The notes under the pieces are model-generated. The model did no database searches and was not told where the DNA came from. It saw only the letters and a program-made list of their open reading frames with translations. The position numbers were made by a program, and so were the translations under genes. This document shows positions 8,863 to 17,893 of a stretch of DNA of 64,000 bases, piece after piece. The DNA lies in the NCBI RefSeq assembly GCF_030409635.1, contig NZ_JAUFQF010000004.1, forward strand, positions 1 to 64,000. The letters run 5' to 3'. This stretch comes from Vibrio agarivorans (GTDB lineage Bacteria; Pseudomonadota; Gammaproteobacteria; Enterobacterales; Vibrionaceae). Within the stretch, counting starts at the first letter, position 1. Every line of letters starts with the position of its first letter.

Positions 8863-9054
8863 TTTGTCACCTATGGGAAGAGCATTGTCAGTAATGGTCT
8901 TCCACTCACTCACTCGCAAATAGACACGATTTTTACTGTATACTCCGGGGGGCTTGGGGATTTTTCATTTAGATTCACCACAAAAACTGGTAAGTGGCTT
9001 GTCATCTTTGGTCGACCATTGTTAAATGTAATCGAACACTTACTAGGGATTTTC

Positions 9055-10059
9055 ATGGCCACTATCAAAGACGTAGCAAAAGAAGCCGGAGTGTCTATTG
9101 CCACTGCTTCTCGTGTGATCAATAACTCACCCAACACCAGTCAAGCAGCACTAGACGCAGTTCAACAAGCTATGGCGAAACTGGGCTATCGTCCAAATGC
9201 TAACGCTCGGGCCCTAGTCAATAAAACCACTAACGCCATTGGCGTGTTAGTCAACGATGCGAGCGCACCGTTCTTTGGCACCATGATCAAAGCAATTGAT
9301 ACCATTGCGAGCGAGCAAGAAAAACAACTCCTCATCGGCAGCGGTTATCACGACCCAGACAAAGAACGCAATGCGATTAATCTGCTGATCAACAGTCGTT
9401 GTGATTCATTGGTGATTCATAGCAAAGGCTTAGATGACCAAGAGTTAGTCTCCTTTGCCAAAGAGATACCGGGGTTAGTGTTAATCAATCGCGTGGTTGA
9501 TGATATCGCAAGCCGTTGCGTGGCTTTGGATAACTATCGTGGTTCATATATGGCCACAGAGCACCTCATCCGCAATGGTCACAGGCAAATTGGCTACCTT
9601 TGCTCTAGCCACAATATTGATGATGCCCATGACCGAAAACGGGGCTATCTTGATGCACTCGCCACGCATGGTATCGAATACCGCGACGAGTATATTGAAT
9701 ATGGAGAGCCTGATGAAATGGGTGGTGAACAATGCATGGTGAATCTATTGGCCAAGAACACCCCTATTACTGCCGTTGCTGCTTATAACGACTACATGGC
9801 GGCGGGTTGCTTGGCACTGTTGCAAGAGAATGGCTATCACATCCCTGATGACATGTCGGTGATTGGTTTTGATGACGGACATATTGCCCGTTTTATTTAC
9901 CCACGCCTTACTACAGTGAGATACCCGATTCAAGTGATGGCGAACGAGGCGGTGAAGCTCTCTCTCAAACTCGCCAGCGATACTGGCTATGTGCCTGATG
10001 AGCACAAACTCTTTATGCCGACCCTCGTGCGCCGCGCATCTGTCGCCCGTCCTAAATAG
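9055..10059 (+). CDS. galR: GalR/GalS-type LacI-family repressor
   Basis: A 334-aa LacI-family repressor. The start at 9055 (ATG after AGGG, 7 nt) gives the standard headpiece MATIKDVAKEAGVSIATASR; the same frame stays open upstream, but that extension is not protein-like. The periplasmic-binding-protein-like core keeps phrases typical of GalR/GalS: GSGYHDPDKER, INRVV, NGHRQIGYL, AYNDYMAAG, IGFDD and the ending FMPTLVRR-SVA. It probably represses galactose uptake or use genes and is released by the sugar; none of those targets lies in the window. A half-site TGTAATCG at about 9026-9033 could be part of an autoregulatory operator. The island ends just upstream, so the native promoter may have been altered. 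Confidence 0.8.
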   Translation: MATIKDVAKEAGVSIATASRVINNSPNTSQAALDAVQQAMAKLGYRPNANARALVNKTTNAIGVLVNDASAPFFGTMIKAIDTIASEQEKQLLIGSGYHDPDKERNAINLLINSRCDSLVIHSKGLDDQELVSFAKEIPGLVLINRVVDDIASRCVALDNYRGSYMATEHLIRNGHRQIGYLCSSHNIDDAHDRKRGYLDALATHGIEYRDEYIEYGEPDEMGGEQCMVNLLAKNTPITAVAAYNDYMAAGCLALLQENGYHIPDDMSVIGFDDGHIARFIYPRLTTVRYPIQVMANEAVKLSLKLASDTGYVPDEHKLFMPTLVRRASVARPK

Positions 10060-10064
10060 TCTAA

Positions 10065-10615
10065 CTACTGTTTTTTATCTTCATAAGCACGCACTGCACG
10101 CGTCATAACTTCGCGGAACCAACGATGACTTGGGTCGTTGGTTCTCGATGAGTGCCAAAACATGCCTACTTTTACTGGCTCTAGCAAGAAGTCTGTGTCG
10201 AGAAGCTTTACCCTGTATTGTCCTGCATAGTCTTTAATCAGCTTTCTCGGCAATAGGCCAATATAATCCGTGTTTTCAATGATGGGCAATGCTTCCATAT
10301 TACTGCTCGCCTGCCATACGATTTGACGCTGGGCCAAGAGTTCATTTTCTTTTAAGCCGCGTCCAGTGAGATATCCGGTATTGCTGTCGACTTGAGAGTG
10401 CGCCACGTACTTTTCATTAAGATACTGCTCACGCGAAATGGTATTGCCCTTCAAACGTGGATGATCTTGCCGACACACAACGCCGACACTATCACTCATT
10501 AGTACCTTGGATCGTAACTGAGGACATTGATCTGCATAAACCTCAACGATCAAGTCACTCTGCTGTGAACGAAGGGCATTGGTCACGTCATGATTCGTGC
10601 AGCGATTGTCCAACA
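10065..10615 (-). pseudogene. Truncated LysR-type regulator (3' part only)
   Basis: The frame encodes only the effector-binding part of a LysR regulator: NHDVTNALRSQQSDLI, GVVCRQDHPRLKG, LPIIENTDYIGLLPRKL and a normal C-terminus. The helix-turn-helix and linker (about 110 residues) are missing. Reading further upstream the frame runs into the antisense of the neighbouring HlyD remnant, so the break lies near 10600-10621. It cannot act as a DNA-binding regulator. Confidence 0.75.
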
Positions 10616-11264
10616 GCAAGAGTCGATCGCTCAAATGACGCGTGATTTGAAACGCGCTAAAACATCGCCAGAGATCTTTAAAGGTCGTGATGTAGAAAGC
10701 TACCACTCACAGCTAAGCATCGCCAAAGCTACTCTGGATTCTCTGCATGCCGACCTCGATAAAGCGCTTTTCGAGCAAGAGCGCAAAACCATTCGAGCCC
10801 CCTATGATGGCCAAATCTCTATTGTAAACGTGGCCAATAGTAGCCGTATGGGCAATATGCATATCTATGATACGTCACGCAAGTTCATGGAGATGCGTAT
10901 TCCAGATCAAACCTATCGTTATGTTGAAAAAGGACAATTTGCAGAGTTTTATGTCGATGCCTATCCTGGCGAGGTCTTCAGAGCGCGTGTTCACAGTATT
11001 ACTGCCGGTACAGGCGAATCATCTATCTCTCCTATTCAAGGACCACAAAGTGTACGCCAGCATGTAGGCGCTAATACCAGTGCACATGGCCGGACCGTGA
11101 TCCTAGAAATATTTGAGCCTGAAGATAAAGTGATTCCAATTGGTGCGACGGGTTCTGCTTGGATAACCGCCAACAAGCCTCACCCAGCCTTTGGTTTTAT
11201 TGATGTGATTGGGGCTGCCACCGTAAGGTTGCACTCCTATAAGTCTTATCTAAACGCGATGTAA
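10605..11264 (+). pseudogene. Truncated HlyD/EmrA-type membrane fusion protein (3' part only)
   Basis: What remains is the second coiled-coil arm (IVQQQESIAQMTRDLKRA to LHADLDKALFEQ), the lipoyl half-motif RKTIRAPYDGQI and the beta-barrel/C-terminal region ending in a plausible native stop. The N-terminal membrane anchor and first lipoyl half are absent. The downstream transporter partner is also absent. It starts at the same breakpoint where the divergent LysR gene is cut, so one deletion across a divergent promoter would explain both. Confidence 0.75.
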
Positions 11265-11346
11265 GTTTTTTGCTCCTCGGCAATTAAGGCGACATCACAG
11301 CCCCCTCGAACTTTATTCATGTGGTGCTGCCTCTTTTTACGAAAAA

Positions 11347-11390
11347 GCGCATTGCAGACCGTTTTCACAAACAGGTCTCCAATGCGCTTC
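11347..11390 (-). terminator. Terminator of the ABM-domain gene
   Basis: A long near-perfect hairpin (GCGCATTG...AGACC against GGTCT...CAATGCGC) is followed on the minus strand by CTTTTTCG. It lies 35 nt after the stop of the minus-strand gene. Confidence 0.75.
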
Positions 11391-11424
11391 AATCTATCCC
11401 TTAAATCTTCTTTGTTTCAGCGTT

Positions 11425-11715
11425 CTAAGCGATGTGTGTCATTTCGTTCAGAATAAACTCATCGACTGCGCCTTCCGTTGCTGCCATGTAATCTGCTAGG
11501 TGTTGATTACCCATGTGTTGTTGCCATAATTCACGTGATGTCCAGTTCTCATAAAACATGAAGTGGGCTGGGTTTTCATTATCTTGGTGTAGGTCGTAGT
11601 TGATGCAACCTTCTTCCGCACGGGTCACGTCAATCAGCTTCAATAGCTCTGCTTTTACCAATTCGATTTTGTCTTCTTTCGCGATAATGTTTGCAACAAT
11701 AGTTAGCTTAGTCAT
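11425..11715 (-). CDS. Antibiotic biosynthesis monooxygenase (ABM) domain protein, YgiN-like
   Basis: A 96-aa single-domain ABM protein (dimeric ferredoxin-like fold). The start at 11715 is preceded by GAGGAAATCATC, a good ribosome site; a TTG eight codons upstream is less likely. Recognisable parts are KEDKIELVKAELLKLID, then EEGCINYDLHQDNENP and FMFYENWTSRELWQQH, the hallmark order of YgiN/LsrG-type monooxygenases. YgiN acts on quinols; the substrate here cannot be told from sequence. It is monocistronic, with its own terminator downstream. Confidence 0.8.
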   Translation of the reverse strand: MTKLTIVANIIAKEDKIELVKAELLKLIDVTRAEEGCINYDLHQDNENPAHFMFYENWTSRELWQQHMGNQHLADYMAATEGAVDEFILNEMTHIA

Positions 11716-11870
11716 GATGATTTCCTCACTCGTTGGCAACTTGCTGTCGCCGTGTTTGTCTGTAATTCGAGATAAAGAATAGATGCTAAACCGTGTGGGA
11801 TAAACCTTAGAATAAAAGAGACATACTCAAATAATTTTTGACAATAAACTCAATAATTATGCTACCGACA

Positions 11871-11907
11871 AGAAAAAACCGCATCTCGAATTGAAATGCG
11901 GTTTCTA
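11871..11907 (-). terminator. Terminator of the dnaX-ybaB-recR operon
   Basis: AAACCGCAT and ATGCGGTTT pair, followed by a T-run on the minus strand, 22 nt after the recR stop. Confidence 0.75.
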
Positions 11908-11928
11908 AGATTTCTACAATCTTGTCAT

Positions 11929-12528
11929 TTAAAGCTGGTGTCGACCAAGAATTGAGTGAGATAGCGTCGTGCCATCCACCAGGTCTAACTCACCACCGAC
12001 TGGCACGCCGTGTGCAATTCGACTCGCTGAGACACCATGCTCTTTGCATAGTTCAGCAATGTAGTGTGCTGTCGCCTCCCCCTCTACCGTTGGGTTGGTC
12101 GCCAGAATCACCTCGGAGATATCGCCACGTCGTAAACGAAAGTCGAGTATATCCAAACCAATGTCGCTCGGGCCAATACCATCAAGTGGAGACAAGTGCC
12201 CCATAAGGACAAAATAACGACCCGAGTATTGCCCGGTCGCTTCAACCGCTGCGATATCTGCTGGACTTTCCACCACACACATCAAGCCATTCTCTTGACG
12301 CTTAGGGTTCGTGCAGATATGACACGTTTCTTGTTCCGTAAAAGTACGGCACTCTTGGCAGTGACCAATCTCTGTCATCGCCTGAGAAAGCGCATCAGCA
12401 AGCTGCAAACCGCCTTGACGGTCGCGCTGTAACAAATGAAAGGCCATGCGCTGTGCCGACTTGGGACCCACCCCAGGTAGACAACGCAAGGCCTCCATCA
12501 AATGTTCCAGCATAGAACTGGTTCGCAT
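11929..12528 (-). CDS. recR: Recombination mediator protein RecR
   Basis: A 199-aa RecR, full length. RecR works with RecO (and RecF) to load RecA onto SSB-coated gaps. The N-terminal helix-hairpin-helix ([20 protein letters not shown]), the C4 zinc finger (C57, C60, C69, C72) and the Toprim domain ([17 protein letters not shown]... LSPLDGIGP) are intact. It lies 12 nt downstream of ybaB in the conserved apt-dnaX-ybaB-recR cluster and ends at the operon terminator. Confidence 0.95.
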   Translation of the reverse strand: MRTSSMLEHLMEALRCLPGVGPKSAQRMAFHLLQRDRQGGLQLADALSQAMTEIGHCQECRTFTEQETCHICTNPKRQENGLMCVVESPADIAAVEATGQYSGRYFVLMGHLSPLDGIGPSDIGLDILDFRLRRGDISEVILATNPTVEGEATAHYIAELCKEHGVSASRIAHGVPVGGELDLVDGTTLSHSILGRHQL

Positions 12529-12540
12529 TGTAAACCCTAA

Positions 12541-12870
12541 TTAGAAAGGCATTTTCATGCCTGGTGGTAGTTGCATACCGCCAGTCACTGATGCCATTTT
12601 CTCTTTTTGAGTCTCTTCAACACGACGAGCTGCATCATTGAACGCAGCTGCGATCAAGTCTTCTAGCATCTCTTTGTCATCTTCCATTAGGCTTTCATCG
12701 ATTTCTACACGACGAGTGCTGTGGCTACCTGTGATAGTCACTTTAACAAGGCCAGCACCAGCTTCGCCAGTCACTTCCATGTTCGCGATTTCTTCTTGAA
12801 GCTTTTGCATGCGATCTTGCATTTGCTGGGCTTGCTTCATTAGGTTGCCCATACCGCCTTTACCAAACAT
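12541..12870 (-). CDS. ybaB: YbaB/EbfC nucleoid-associated DNA-binding protein
   Basis: A 109-aa YbaB/EbfC-family protein, the usual length. It forms tweezer-shaped dimers that bind DNA and contribute to nucleoid organisation. The start [22 protein letters not shown], the central [23 protein letters not shown] and the Pro/Met-rich tail are typical. It sits between dnaX and recR in the same order as in E. coli. Confidence 0.93.
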   Translation of the reverse strand: MFGKGGMGNLMKQAQQMQDRMQKLQEEIANMEVTGEAGAGLVKVTITGSHSTRRVEIDESLMEDDKEMLEDLIAAAFNDAARRVEETQKEKMASVTGGMQLPPGMKMPF

Positions 12871-12939
12871 TGTGTACTCTCTGGTTGGATTAGTTTTTCA
12901 TTACATGGGGTCGAAAACTAAGATTTTCAACCCCAAAGG

Positions 12940-15027
12940 TCAAATCGGTCTAACGCTGTATTCGTCTAAAACTGCGTCAAATCGGTTAAGCATAAACTGG
13001 ACATGTTTGTCTTGATTTAAGCTTGTAAATGCTTGCTGCAAGCGAGCTTGATAAAGCTGCTCTCGTAACTCTAGCGGGGTTTGCCCCTCTTCACCAATCA
13101 TTATCGATAACGAATGAGGGCTACCTAGTGCTTTATTCAGCGCATCAGAGAGCTCTGTTTGCGCTTTATCTTTGTTCAAGTGCGCTTGAGACGGGCGCAA
13201 CATTAGCTGAATCTCATCACCCTGCTGCTGGAAATAGGAGTTCAATGCGAGCTGCTCCACCAGCTTCGGAATATCCAAACGACTGATCAGCTCTGCCCAT
13301 TCACTCTGCGCTATCGATTCATTGAGCAGCTTTTCCACCATCTCTGGTGTTTTTTCATGCTCAAGTGATTGCTTGATTTGAGTGGGCGTCAGCTCCTTAT
13401 CAACCTTCTCGACAACCGGATTCATCGGTGTCCATTGATACGGCTCGTCTGGCTTAGGTGCCACGTTTGTCTCTGTCTGAGTTCGCGACACCTGAGGCGC
13501 ATTTAACTGCTTCTTCGCAACGCGTTCGATAACCGACTCGCGTTGCCCAGATGCCGCACTAGACTTTTTTCCAGAAGACCCTTTATCACCTGCGTTAGCG
13601 CCACGTCTTGAACGCAACTGATGACGAAGCCCACCAATCGACGAGCCAGCAGAAGGCTGTGATGCCGCTGCTTGTGGTGGTTGAGCTTGTTGCGATTGAG
13701 TTTGCTGCGGTTGCACTGGTGCGTGACTAGACTGTGGTGGCACCGCAGGCGCGCCCTGATCCATATACTGTTCTGGCATTGGGTCATAATAAGGCTCAGG
13801 CGCCATCATTGGCGGCTCTCCCATCATCGGTGGTTGTGCCTCTGATGGTGCAGCTGCTTGCATTGGCTGAGCTGGCGCAGGTTGCACGTTCGCTTGTGGT
13901 TGTGCAACCACTTGTGTCGATATCGCATTAACCACTGACTGCTGTGCTGGGCGAAACGCCAACATACGCAGCAATGTCATTTCTAAACCAGTACGCTCAT
14001 TAGGCGAAAATGGCAGATCTTGACGCCCTTTTAGCGCAATTTCATAAAACAGTTGCGTATCTTGAGCCGTTAACTGTTGTGCAAGCAGAGTCAACTTTTC
14101 TGCATCTGGCTGCGTCTTATCAAGCGTTGAAGGCAGCGCTTGATACATAGCAATGCGATGAAGCTGATTCGCTAACTCTTGCAACAAGTTGTCCCACTCG
14201 ACACCGTTGGCAGCGAGCGACTGAACGCAATCCATCACTGCTTGAGGCTGCTTAGTGGCGATCGCTTGCAGGATATGCAGCGCTTGGTCAGTGTCCAGAG
14301 TGCCGAGCATATGAGAGACGGTATCCGTACTCACAGAGCCATTGCCCAGCGCAATCGCTTGGTCTGTCAAACTCAGTGCATCACGCATACTGCCGTCAGC
14401 GGCATGAGCAATCATTCCCAGAGCACGAGCCTCTGAAATGACTGACTCTTTTGCCAGTACGGTGTCCAGTTGCTCATGAATGGTATCCACTGAAATCGGC
14501 TTCAAGTGGAACTGCAGGCAACGCGACAAAATAGTGACTGGAAGCTTCTGAGGATCAGTGGTGGCGAGCAAGAACTTCACATATTCAGGTGGCTCTTCTA
14601 GCGTTTTCAACAGCGCATTAAAGCTGTGACGTGAGAGCATGTGAACTTCATCGATAAGATAGATCTTAAAGCGACCACGCGCTGGTTTGTATTGAACGTT
14701 ATCTAGCAGCTCACGCGTGTCTTCGACTTTAGTACGCGATGCCGCGTCAATCTCAAGGAGGTCAACATGGCGACCTTGGTCGATTTCCATACAGCTATCA
14801 CACTGCCCACATGGCTTGCTCGTGATGCCGGTTTCACAATTAAGACCTTTCGCGAACAAGCGGCCAATCGTGGTTTTACCCACACCGCGTGTTCCAGAAA
14901 ATAGATACGCATGGTGGAGACGATTTTGCTCCAACGCATTTTCAAGCGCCGTCAGGACATGAGCCTGACCAACGACTTGATTAAATGCTTTAGGACGCCA
15001 CTTTCGGGCAAGTGCTAGATAACTCAT
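12940..15027 (-). CDS. dnaX: DNA polymerase III tau/gamma subunit
   Basis: A 695-aa DnaX, the clamp-loader ATPase that also tethers polymerase cores. The N-terminal AAA+ domain has Walker A GTRGVGKTT (45-53), zinc ligands C64, C73, C76, C79 and the EVHML Walker B. A Pro/Gln/Met-rich linker (about 370-460) precedes the tau-specific C-terminal domains IV-V. A slippery heptamer A AAA AAG at codons 487-488, with an AGGG 8 nt upstream and a hairpin downstream, would direct a -1 shift to GTC TAG and give a gamma of 489 aa (see separate feature). It starts 3 nt after the apt stop, so the two genes are co-transcribed. Confidence 0.95.
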   Translation of the reverse strand: MSYLALARKWRPKAFNQVVGQAHVLTALENALEQNRLHHAYLFSGTRGVGKTTIGRLFAKGLNCETGITSKPCGQCDSCMEIDQGRHVDLLEIDAASRTKVEDTRELLDNVQYKPARGRFKIYLIDEVHMLSRHSFNALLKTLEEPPEYVKFLLATTDPQKLPVTILSRCLQFHLKPISVDTIHEQLDTVLAKESVISEARALGMIAHAADGSMRDALSLTDQAIALGNGSVSTDTVSHMLGTLDTDQALHILQAIATKQPQAVMDCVQSLAANGVEWDNLLQELANQLHRIAMYQALPSTLDKTQPDAEKLTLLAQQLTAQDTQLFYEIALKGRQDLPFSPNERTGLEMTLLRMLAFRPAQQSVVNAISTQVVAQPQANVQPAPAQPMQAAAPSEAQPPMMGEPPMMAPEPYYDPMPEQYMDQGAPAVPPQSSHAPVQPQQTQSQQAQPPQAAASQPSAGSSIGGLRHQLRSRRGANAGDKGSSGKKSSAASGQRESVIERVAKKQLNAPQVSRTQTETNVAPKPDEPYQWTPMNPVVEKVDKELTPTQIKQSLEHEKTPEMVEKLLNESIAQSEWAELISRLDIPKLVEQLALNSYFQQQGDEIQLMLRPSQAHLNKDKAQTELSDALNKALGSPHSLSIMIGEEGQTPLELREQLYQARLQQAFTSLNQDKHVQFMLNRFDAVLDEYSVRPI
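13517..13580 (-). promoter_or_regulatory. Programmed -1 frameshift signal in dnaX
   Basis: Heptamer AAAAAAG at 13570-13564, read A AAA AAG in frame. AGGG lies 8 nt upstream as a Shine-Dalgarno-like stimulator, and a hairpin with 8-bp perfect arms GCAACGCG/CGCGTTGC (13546-13539 and 13524-13517) lies downstream. The -1 frame reads one codon (GTC) and then TAG at 13561-13559, mirroring the E. coli arrangement that makes gamma. Confidence 0.85.
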
Positions 15028-15030
15028 TGA

Positions 15031-15591
15031 TTAATGACCGTCGAACTCACAGATGCTGTAAACGTTCAAGCCCATCGCTTCAAGACGCTTATCACCACCA
15101 ATCTCTGGTAGGTTAATAACGAATGCCGCGTGCTCGACGTTACCGCCAAGTTGACGAATAAGCTTAGTTGTTGCTTCAATCGTACCGCCAGTTGCTAGAA
15201 GATCATCAACCATTAATACTTTATCGCCTTCTGTGATCGCATCAACGTGGATCTCTAAGGTGTCAGTGCCGTACTCGAGCTCATAGGATTGGCCAATCGT
15301 TTTGCGTGGCAGTTTGCCAGGCTTACGGACAGGAACAAAGCCAACACCAAGCTCGAGAGCCAAAGGGGCGCCAAAAAGGAAACCACGTGCTTCTGTACCT
15401 ACGACTTTGGTAAAGCCCATGTCTTTGTATTTATCAACCAGTAAGCCGATAGTGGCTTGATATGCCGCTGCGTCTTCTAGCAGGCTGGTAACATCACGAA
15501 AAAGGATGCCTGGTTTTGGGTAGTCTGGAATGCTTTTGATGCTTGATTGGATAAGAGAGATAGTATCAGTGCTCATAGTGCTACTTTTCAT
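15031..15591 (-). CDS. apt: Adenine phosphoribosyltransferase
   Basis: Salvages adenine with PRPP to AMP. 186 aa from the ATG at 15591 (AGG 5-7 nt upstream), or 181 aa from a second ATG at 15576, which matches the common family length but has a poorer ribosome site. Family signatures present: [45 protein letters not shown] and the PRPP loop [13 protein letters not shown]. It is the first gene of the apt-dnaX-ybaB-recR transcript. Confidence 0.95.
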   Translation of the reverse strand: MKSSTMSTDTISLIQSSIKSIPDYPKPGILFRDVTSLLEDAAAYQATIGLLVDKYKDMGFTKVVGTEARGFLFGAPLALELGVGFVPVRKPGKLPRKTIGQSYELEYGTDTLEIHVDAITEGDKVLMVDDLLATGGTIEATTKLIRQLGGNVEHAAFVINLPEIGGDKRLEAMGLNVYSICEFDGH

Positions 15592-15609
15592 TGTGGCCTA
15601 AAGGTTTTC

Positions 15610-15657
15610 ATACCAATCTGGATAATGCATATTCAGATGCACTATTTAGGTTGGTAT
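15610..15657. repeat. Imperfect palindrome in the apt upstream region
   Basis: ATACCAA (15610-15616) and TTGGTAT (15651-15657) frame an AT-rich partly self-complementary centre, 19 nt upstream of apt. It resembles short dispersed palindromic elements of Vibrio intergenic regions (recollection, unsearched). A second small stem (CCAATATT/AATATTGG words) follows at about 15685-15715. Confidence 0.5.
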
Positions 15658-15726
15658 AAGCATAGCAGGGGCAATCCCATGCCGAATATTGTTCAATATT
15701 GGCATCGCCAATATCAGCCTGACATC

Positions 15727-16104
15727 TTAGTTATTTTCTCGGTTCTGAGCAACCGACTCCATCACGGGTAGACGAAGAAACCACGAAAGAAGTGTGCACA
15801 TAAAGACTAACAGCATAACCTTTAACCACACCTTCGGCACGACGATGATAGAAAAACAAAAACTGAGTACGATCAACACGGCTCCGCGCTGCTTCACTTT
15901 GCGCGTCACGGCACGATGTTGATGCCAGTTATCAAGAATAGGCCCAAAAGTTGGGTGCTGATGTAGCCAGCGATGAATCCTATCGCTACCTCGCATAAAG
16001 CAGGCGCTTGCTAATAAGATAAATGGGGTAGTGGGCAACAATGGAAGAAAAACACCTAAAGCACCAAGCAGCAGGCACAAACTACCTGCGAGATTCCATA
16101 GCAA
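15727..16104 (-). CDS. ybaN: YbaN-like DUF454 inner-membrane protein
   Basis: A 125-aa DUF454 protein with two hydrophobic hairpins: residues about 5-35 (LAGSLCLLLGALGVFLPLLPTTPFILLASACFMRGSDRIHRWL) and 75-110. The TTPFILLAxxCF...S.R..RWL pattern is diagnostic of the family. Function is unknown. As in E. coli it sits just upstream of apt on the same strand, though a palindrome and 135 nt separate them here. Confidence 0.85.
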   Translation of the reverse strand: MLWNLAGSLCLLLGALGVFLPLLPTTPFILLASACFMRGSDRIHRWLHQHPTFGPILDNWHQHRAVTRKVKQRGAVLIVLSFCFSIIVVPKVWLKVMLLVFMCTLLSWFLRLPVMESVAQNRENN

Positions 16105-16135
16105 TTGTTTAATCTTACGAATTTGTTTTTCCTCA

Positions 16136-16192
16136 GCAAAAAGCCACTTTAATTTAAAAGCAACTAAGACAATGCGTTTAAAGTAAAGTGGC
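16136..16192 (-). terminator. Terminator between the 42-aa gene and ybaN
   Basis: GCCACTTT (16143-16150) pairs with AAAGTGGC (16185-16192), with additional TTTAAA pairing inside. On the minus strand it is followed by TTTTTGC. It would end the small gene at 16219-16347. Confidence 0.6.
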
Positions 16193-16218
16193 TCATCATA
16201 ACCTGCAAGCGAAATTGC

Positions 16219-16347
16219 TTAGCCGTTCATGTTTTGCAACACAGACAACCAAGTCAACGTGGCCGGCAAGGTTGGAATCAACAGGGCGACAACAAAGCCC
16301 AAGAAATAAAATACGTTGTATGGCTCTTTAAAATCCGTCTCTGCCAT
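16219..16347 (-). CDS. 42-aa single-pass membrane protein
   Basis: A short gene that long-ORF tracks miss. It starts at ATG 16347, preceded by AAGGAG with 8-nt spacing, and ends at TAA 16221-16219. The peptide begins MAETDFKEPYNVFYFLGFVV, continues with a hydrophobic run (ALLIPTLPATLTWLSVLQ) and ends NMNG, giving one transmembrane helix. A good ribosome site, codon usage like its neighbours and a following terminator argue that it is real. No function is recognised. Confidence 0.7.
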   Translation of the reverse strand: MAETDFKEPYNVFYFLGFVVALLIPTLPATLTWLSVLQNMNG

Positions 16348-16476
16348 GAGAGTGCTCCTTGTGTTTTTAACAGGCGCACTATAACCAAACAGAAGAGGGA
16401 CAAAAACCGAAGAAAACTAAGGATATTACTCGCTTGAGAACTTGGTCAACAAGCGAGTAAATAGTCGTTTCATACC

Positions 16477-17592
16477 TTATGGCTCACGTTGCCGTATATC
16501 GAGACTAAAGCTCGTTGTGCCGGTAATCGACAACGTCAGCTTTCCCGCCTGATTAATCGGAAGATCACGCGTAATAAAGTTTTTCAGCGACTGTCCGCCA
16601 AGGCGCTCTCCCTCATGGATGGTTTGGGTGTAATCTTCGCTCGCCCAGCGGCAGCCAAGCCCGGCAGGTAAGATATCGACAGTGCCACTCGGCAGATCGG
16701 CAATACCAAACAGTGCAGGAACCGCACCTGTCCCTTCAGAACACTCAATACCGCGCTCTATGACTCCCATCATATCTTTTAGATCAGCGCTAAAGTTTTT
16801 CAAATGGCGTAAATAATCATGGAATAGTGCACGAACGAGAATGGTGGTCGCAACACTTGCAGAGTGATCGCTCTCGAAATCCTCATTGCCAGAGTCAACG
16901 ATATAGAAAATGAATTGTCCGTTCATCAACCAAGCATAATCAAACACCAACGGCATGGCTTCCGTTGATTGGAGCAGGCGATAGTTGCAGCGCCAGTTCC
17001 CCTGTACCGTGTCTTTTTCTGGTAGTAAAGCGTGCAGCAAATCCTTGGCCGCTGCGGGGTTTTGTTGTAAGTATTCTAAGTGCCAATGAAGTTCTTGTTC
17101 TTCAGGCAGCTCACCTCCTCCATCAACCCGATACCACTGGGTCGAAAAATCTTTACCGTCTGCGTTGATTGAATCGCTTTCATCAATAATAGTTTCAACG
17201 GCATCACTTAGGTGTTGATAGTTTCCGATAGGTTTTGGCAAGAAATCTTTAATACCAAAACGCAGTGCCTTCGCAACATCCGACATTTCATCGGTGGCAG
17301 ACACAACAATGACAGGCATGGATGGGTATTGCTGACTGACTTCCTCAACAAACTCAATACCATCTAAAATTGGCATGGAAAGGTCGCACAGAATTAAATC
17401 TGGCTCAGACCCGTTTAACTTTTGCAGTCCATCCAATCCATTTTCTGCCTCGATAACCTCATAGCCTTTTACGACCAAAAACTGCTTAGTGACCTGACGA
17501 AATATCGGGTCATCATCTACCAGCATAATTATCTTTTTTGGGGCAGGTTCATTCGCGGATTGTGGACTCACACTAGGGTGAGTGTTTAACAT
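16477..17592 (-). CDS. rssB: RssB-like response regulator
   Basis: A 371-aa response regulator. The receiver domain (20-145) has the acidic pocket (VDDDP), phospho-acceptor D70 (ILCDLSMP), the VSATD switch and the LPKPIG lysine. The remaining about 215 residues form a degenerate PP2C-like output, as in E. coli RssB, the adaptor that delivers sigma-S to ClpXP. No catalytic acidic clusters of an active phosphatase were obvious, in keeping with RssB. A role in RpoS turnover is inferred from this architecture; it could instead be a Vibrio-specific PP2C-type regulator. It is transcribed alone. Confidence 0.75.
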   Translation of the reverse strand: MLNTHPSVSPQSANEPAPKKIIMLVDDDPIFRQVTKQFLVVKGYEVIEAENGLDGLQKLNGSEPDLILCDLSMPILDGIEFVEEVSQQYPSMPVIVVSATDEMSDVAKALRFGIKDFLPKPIGNYQHLSDAVETIIDESDSINADGKDFSTQWYRVDGGGELPEEQELHWHLEYLQQNPAAAKDLLHALLPEKDTVQGNWRCNYRLLQSTEAMPLVFDYAWLMNGQFIFYIVDSGNEDFESDHSASVATTILVRALFHDYLRHLKNFSADLKDMMGVIERGIECSEGTGAVPALFGIADLPSGTVDILPAGLGCRWASEDYTQTIHEGERLGGQSLKNFITRDLPINQAGKLTLSITGTTSFSLDIRQREP

Positions 17593-17893
17593 TAATCGAC
17601 CTCACTACTGACGCATCTTCCGTCTACTACAATCTCTTAGCTCTCCCGAAATAGAGTTATTGGTATGTGTGAAAATAGCGGGGAGCTATATTTTAGGAAA
17701 TAAATAATAAATAACCACTCTATTTAAAGTAGTCAGAAATAGAGCACTGAGCAAGGTACGACTGCCGGTAAAGCACTTCATCTTGTGCCGGACTTACATC
17801 ACGTTTTGCACATTTAGTTGACACAACTCAAGCTGTTAATCACTATCTCACTATACATTTAACTCAATCGACCACTATTGCGTCTCATATTAT

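Noticed and set aside
17701..17750. CTCTATTT/AAATAGAG hairpin as an rssB regulatory element
   Set aside because: Weak AT-rich stem without T-run or known motif; could be chance.
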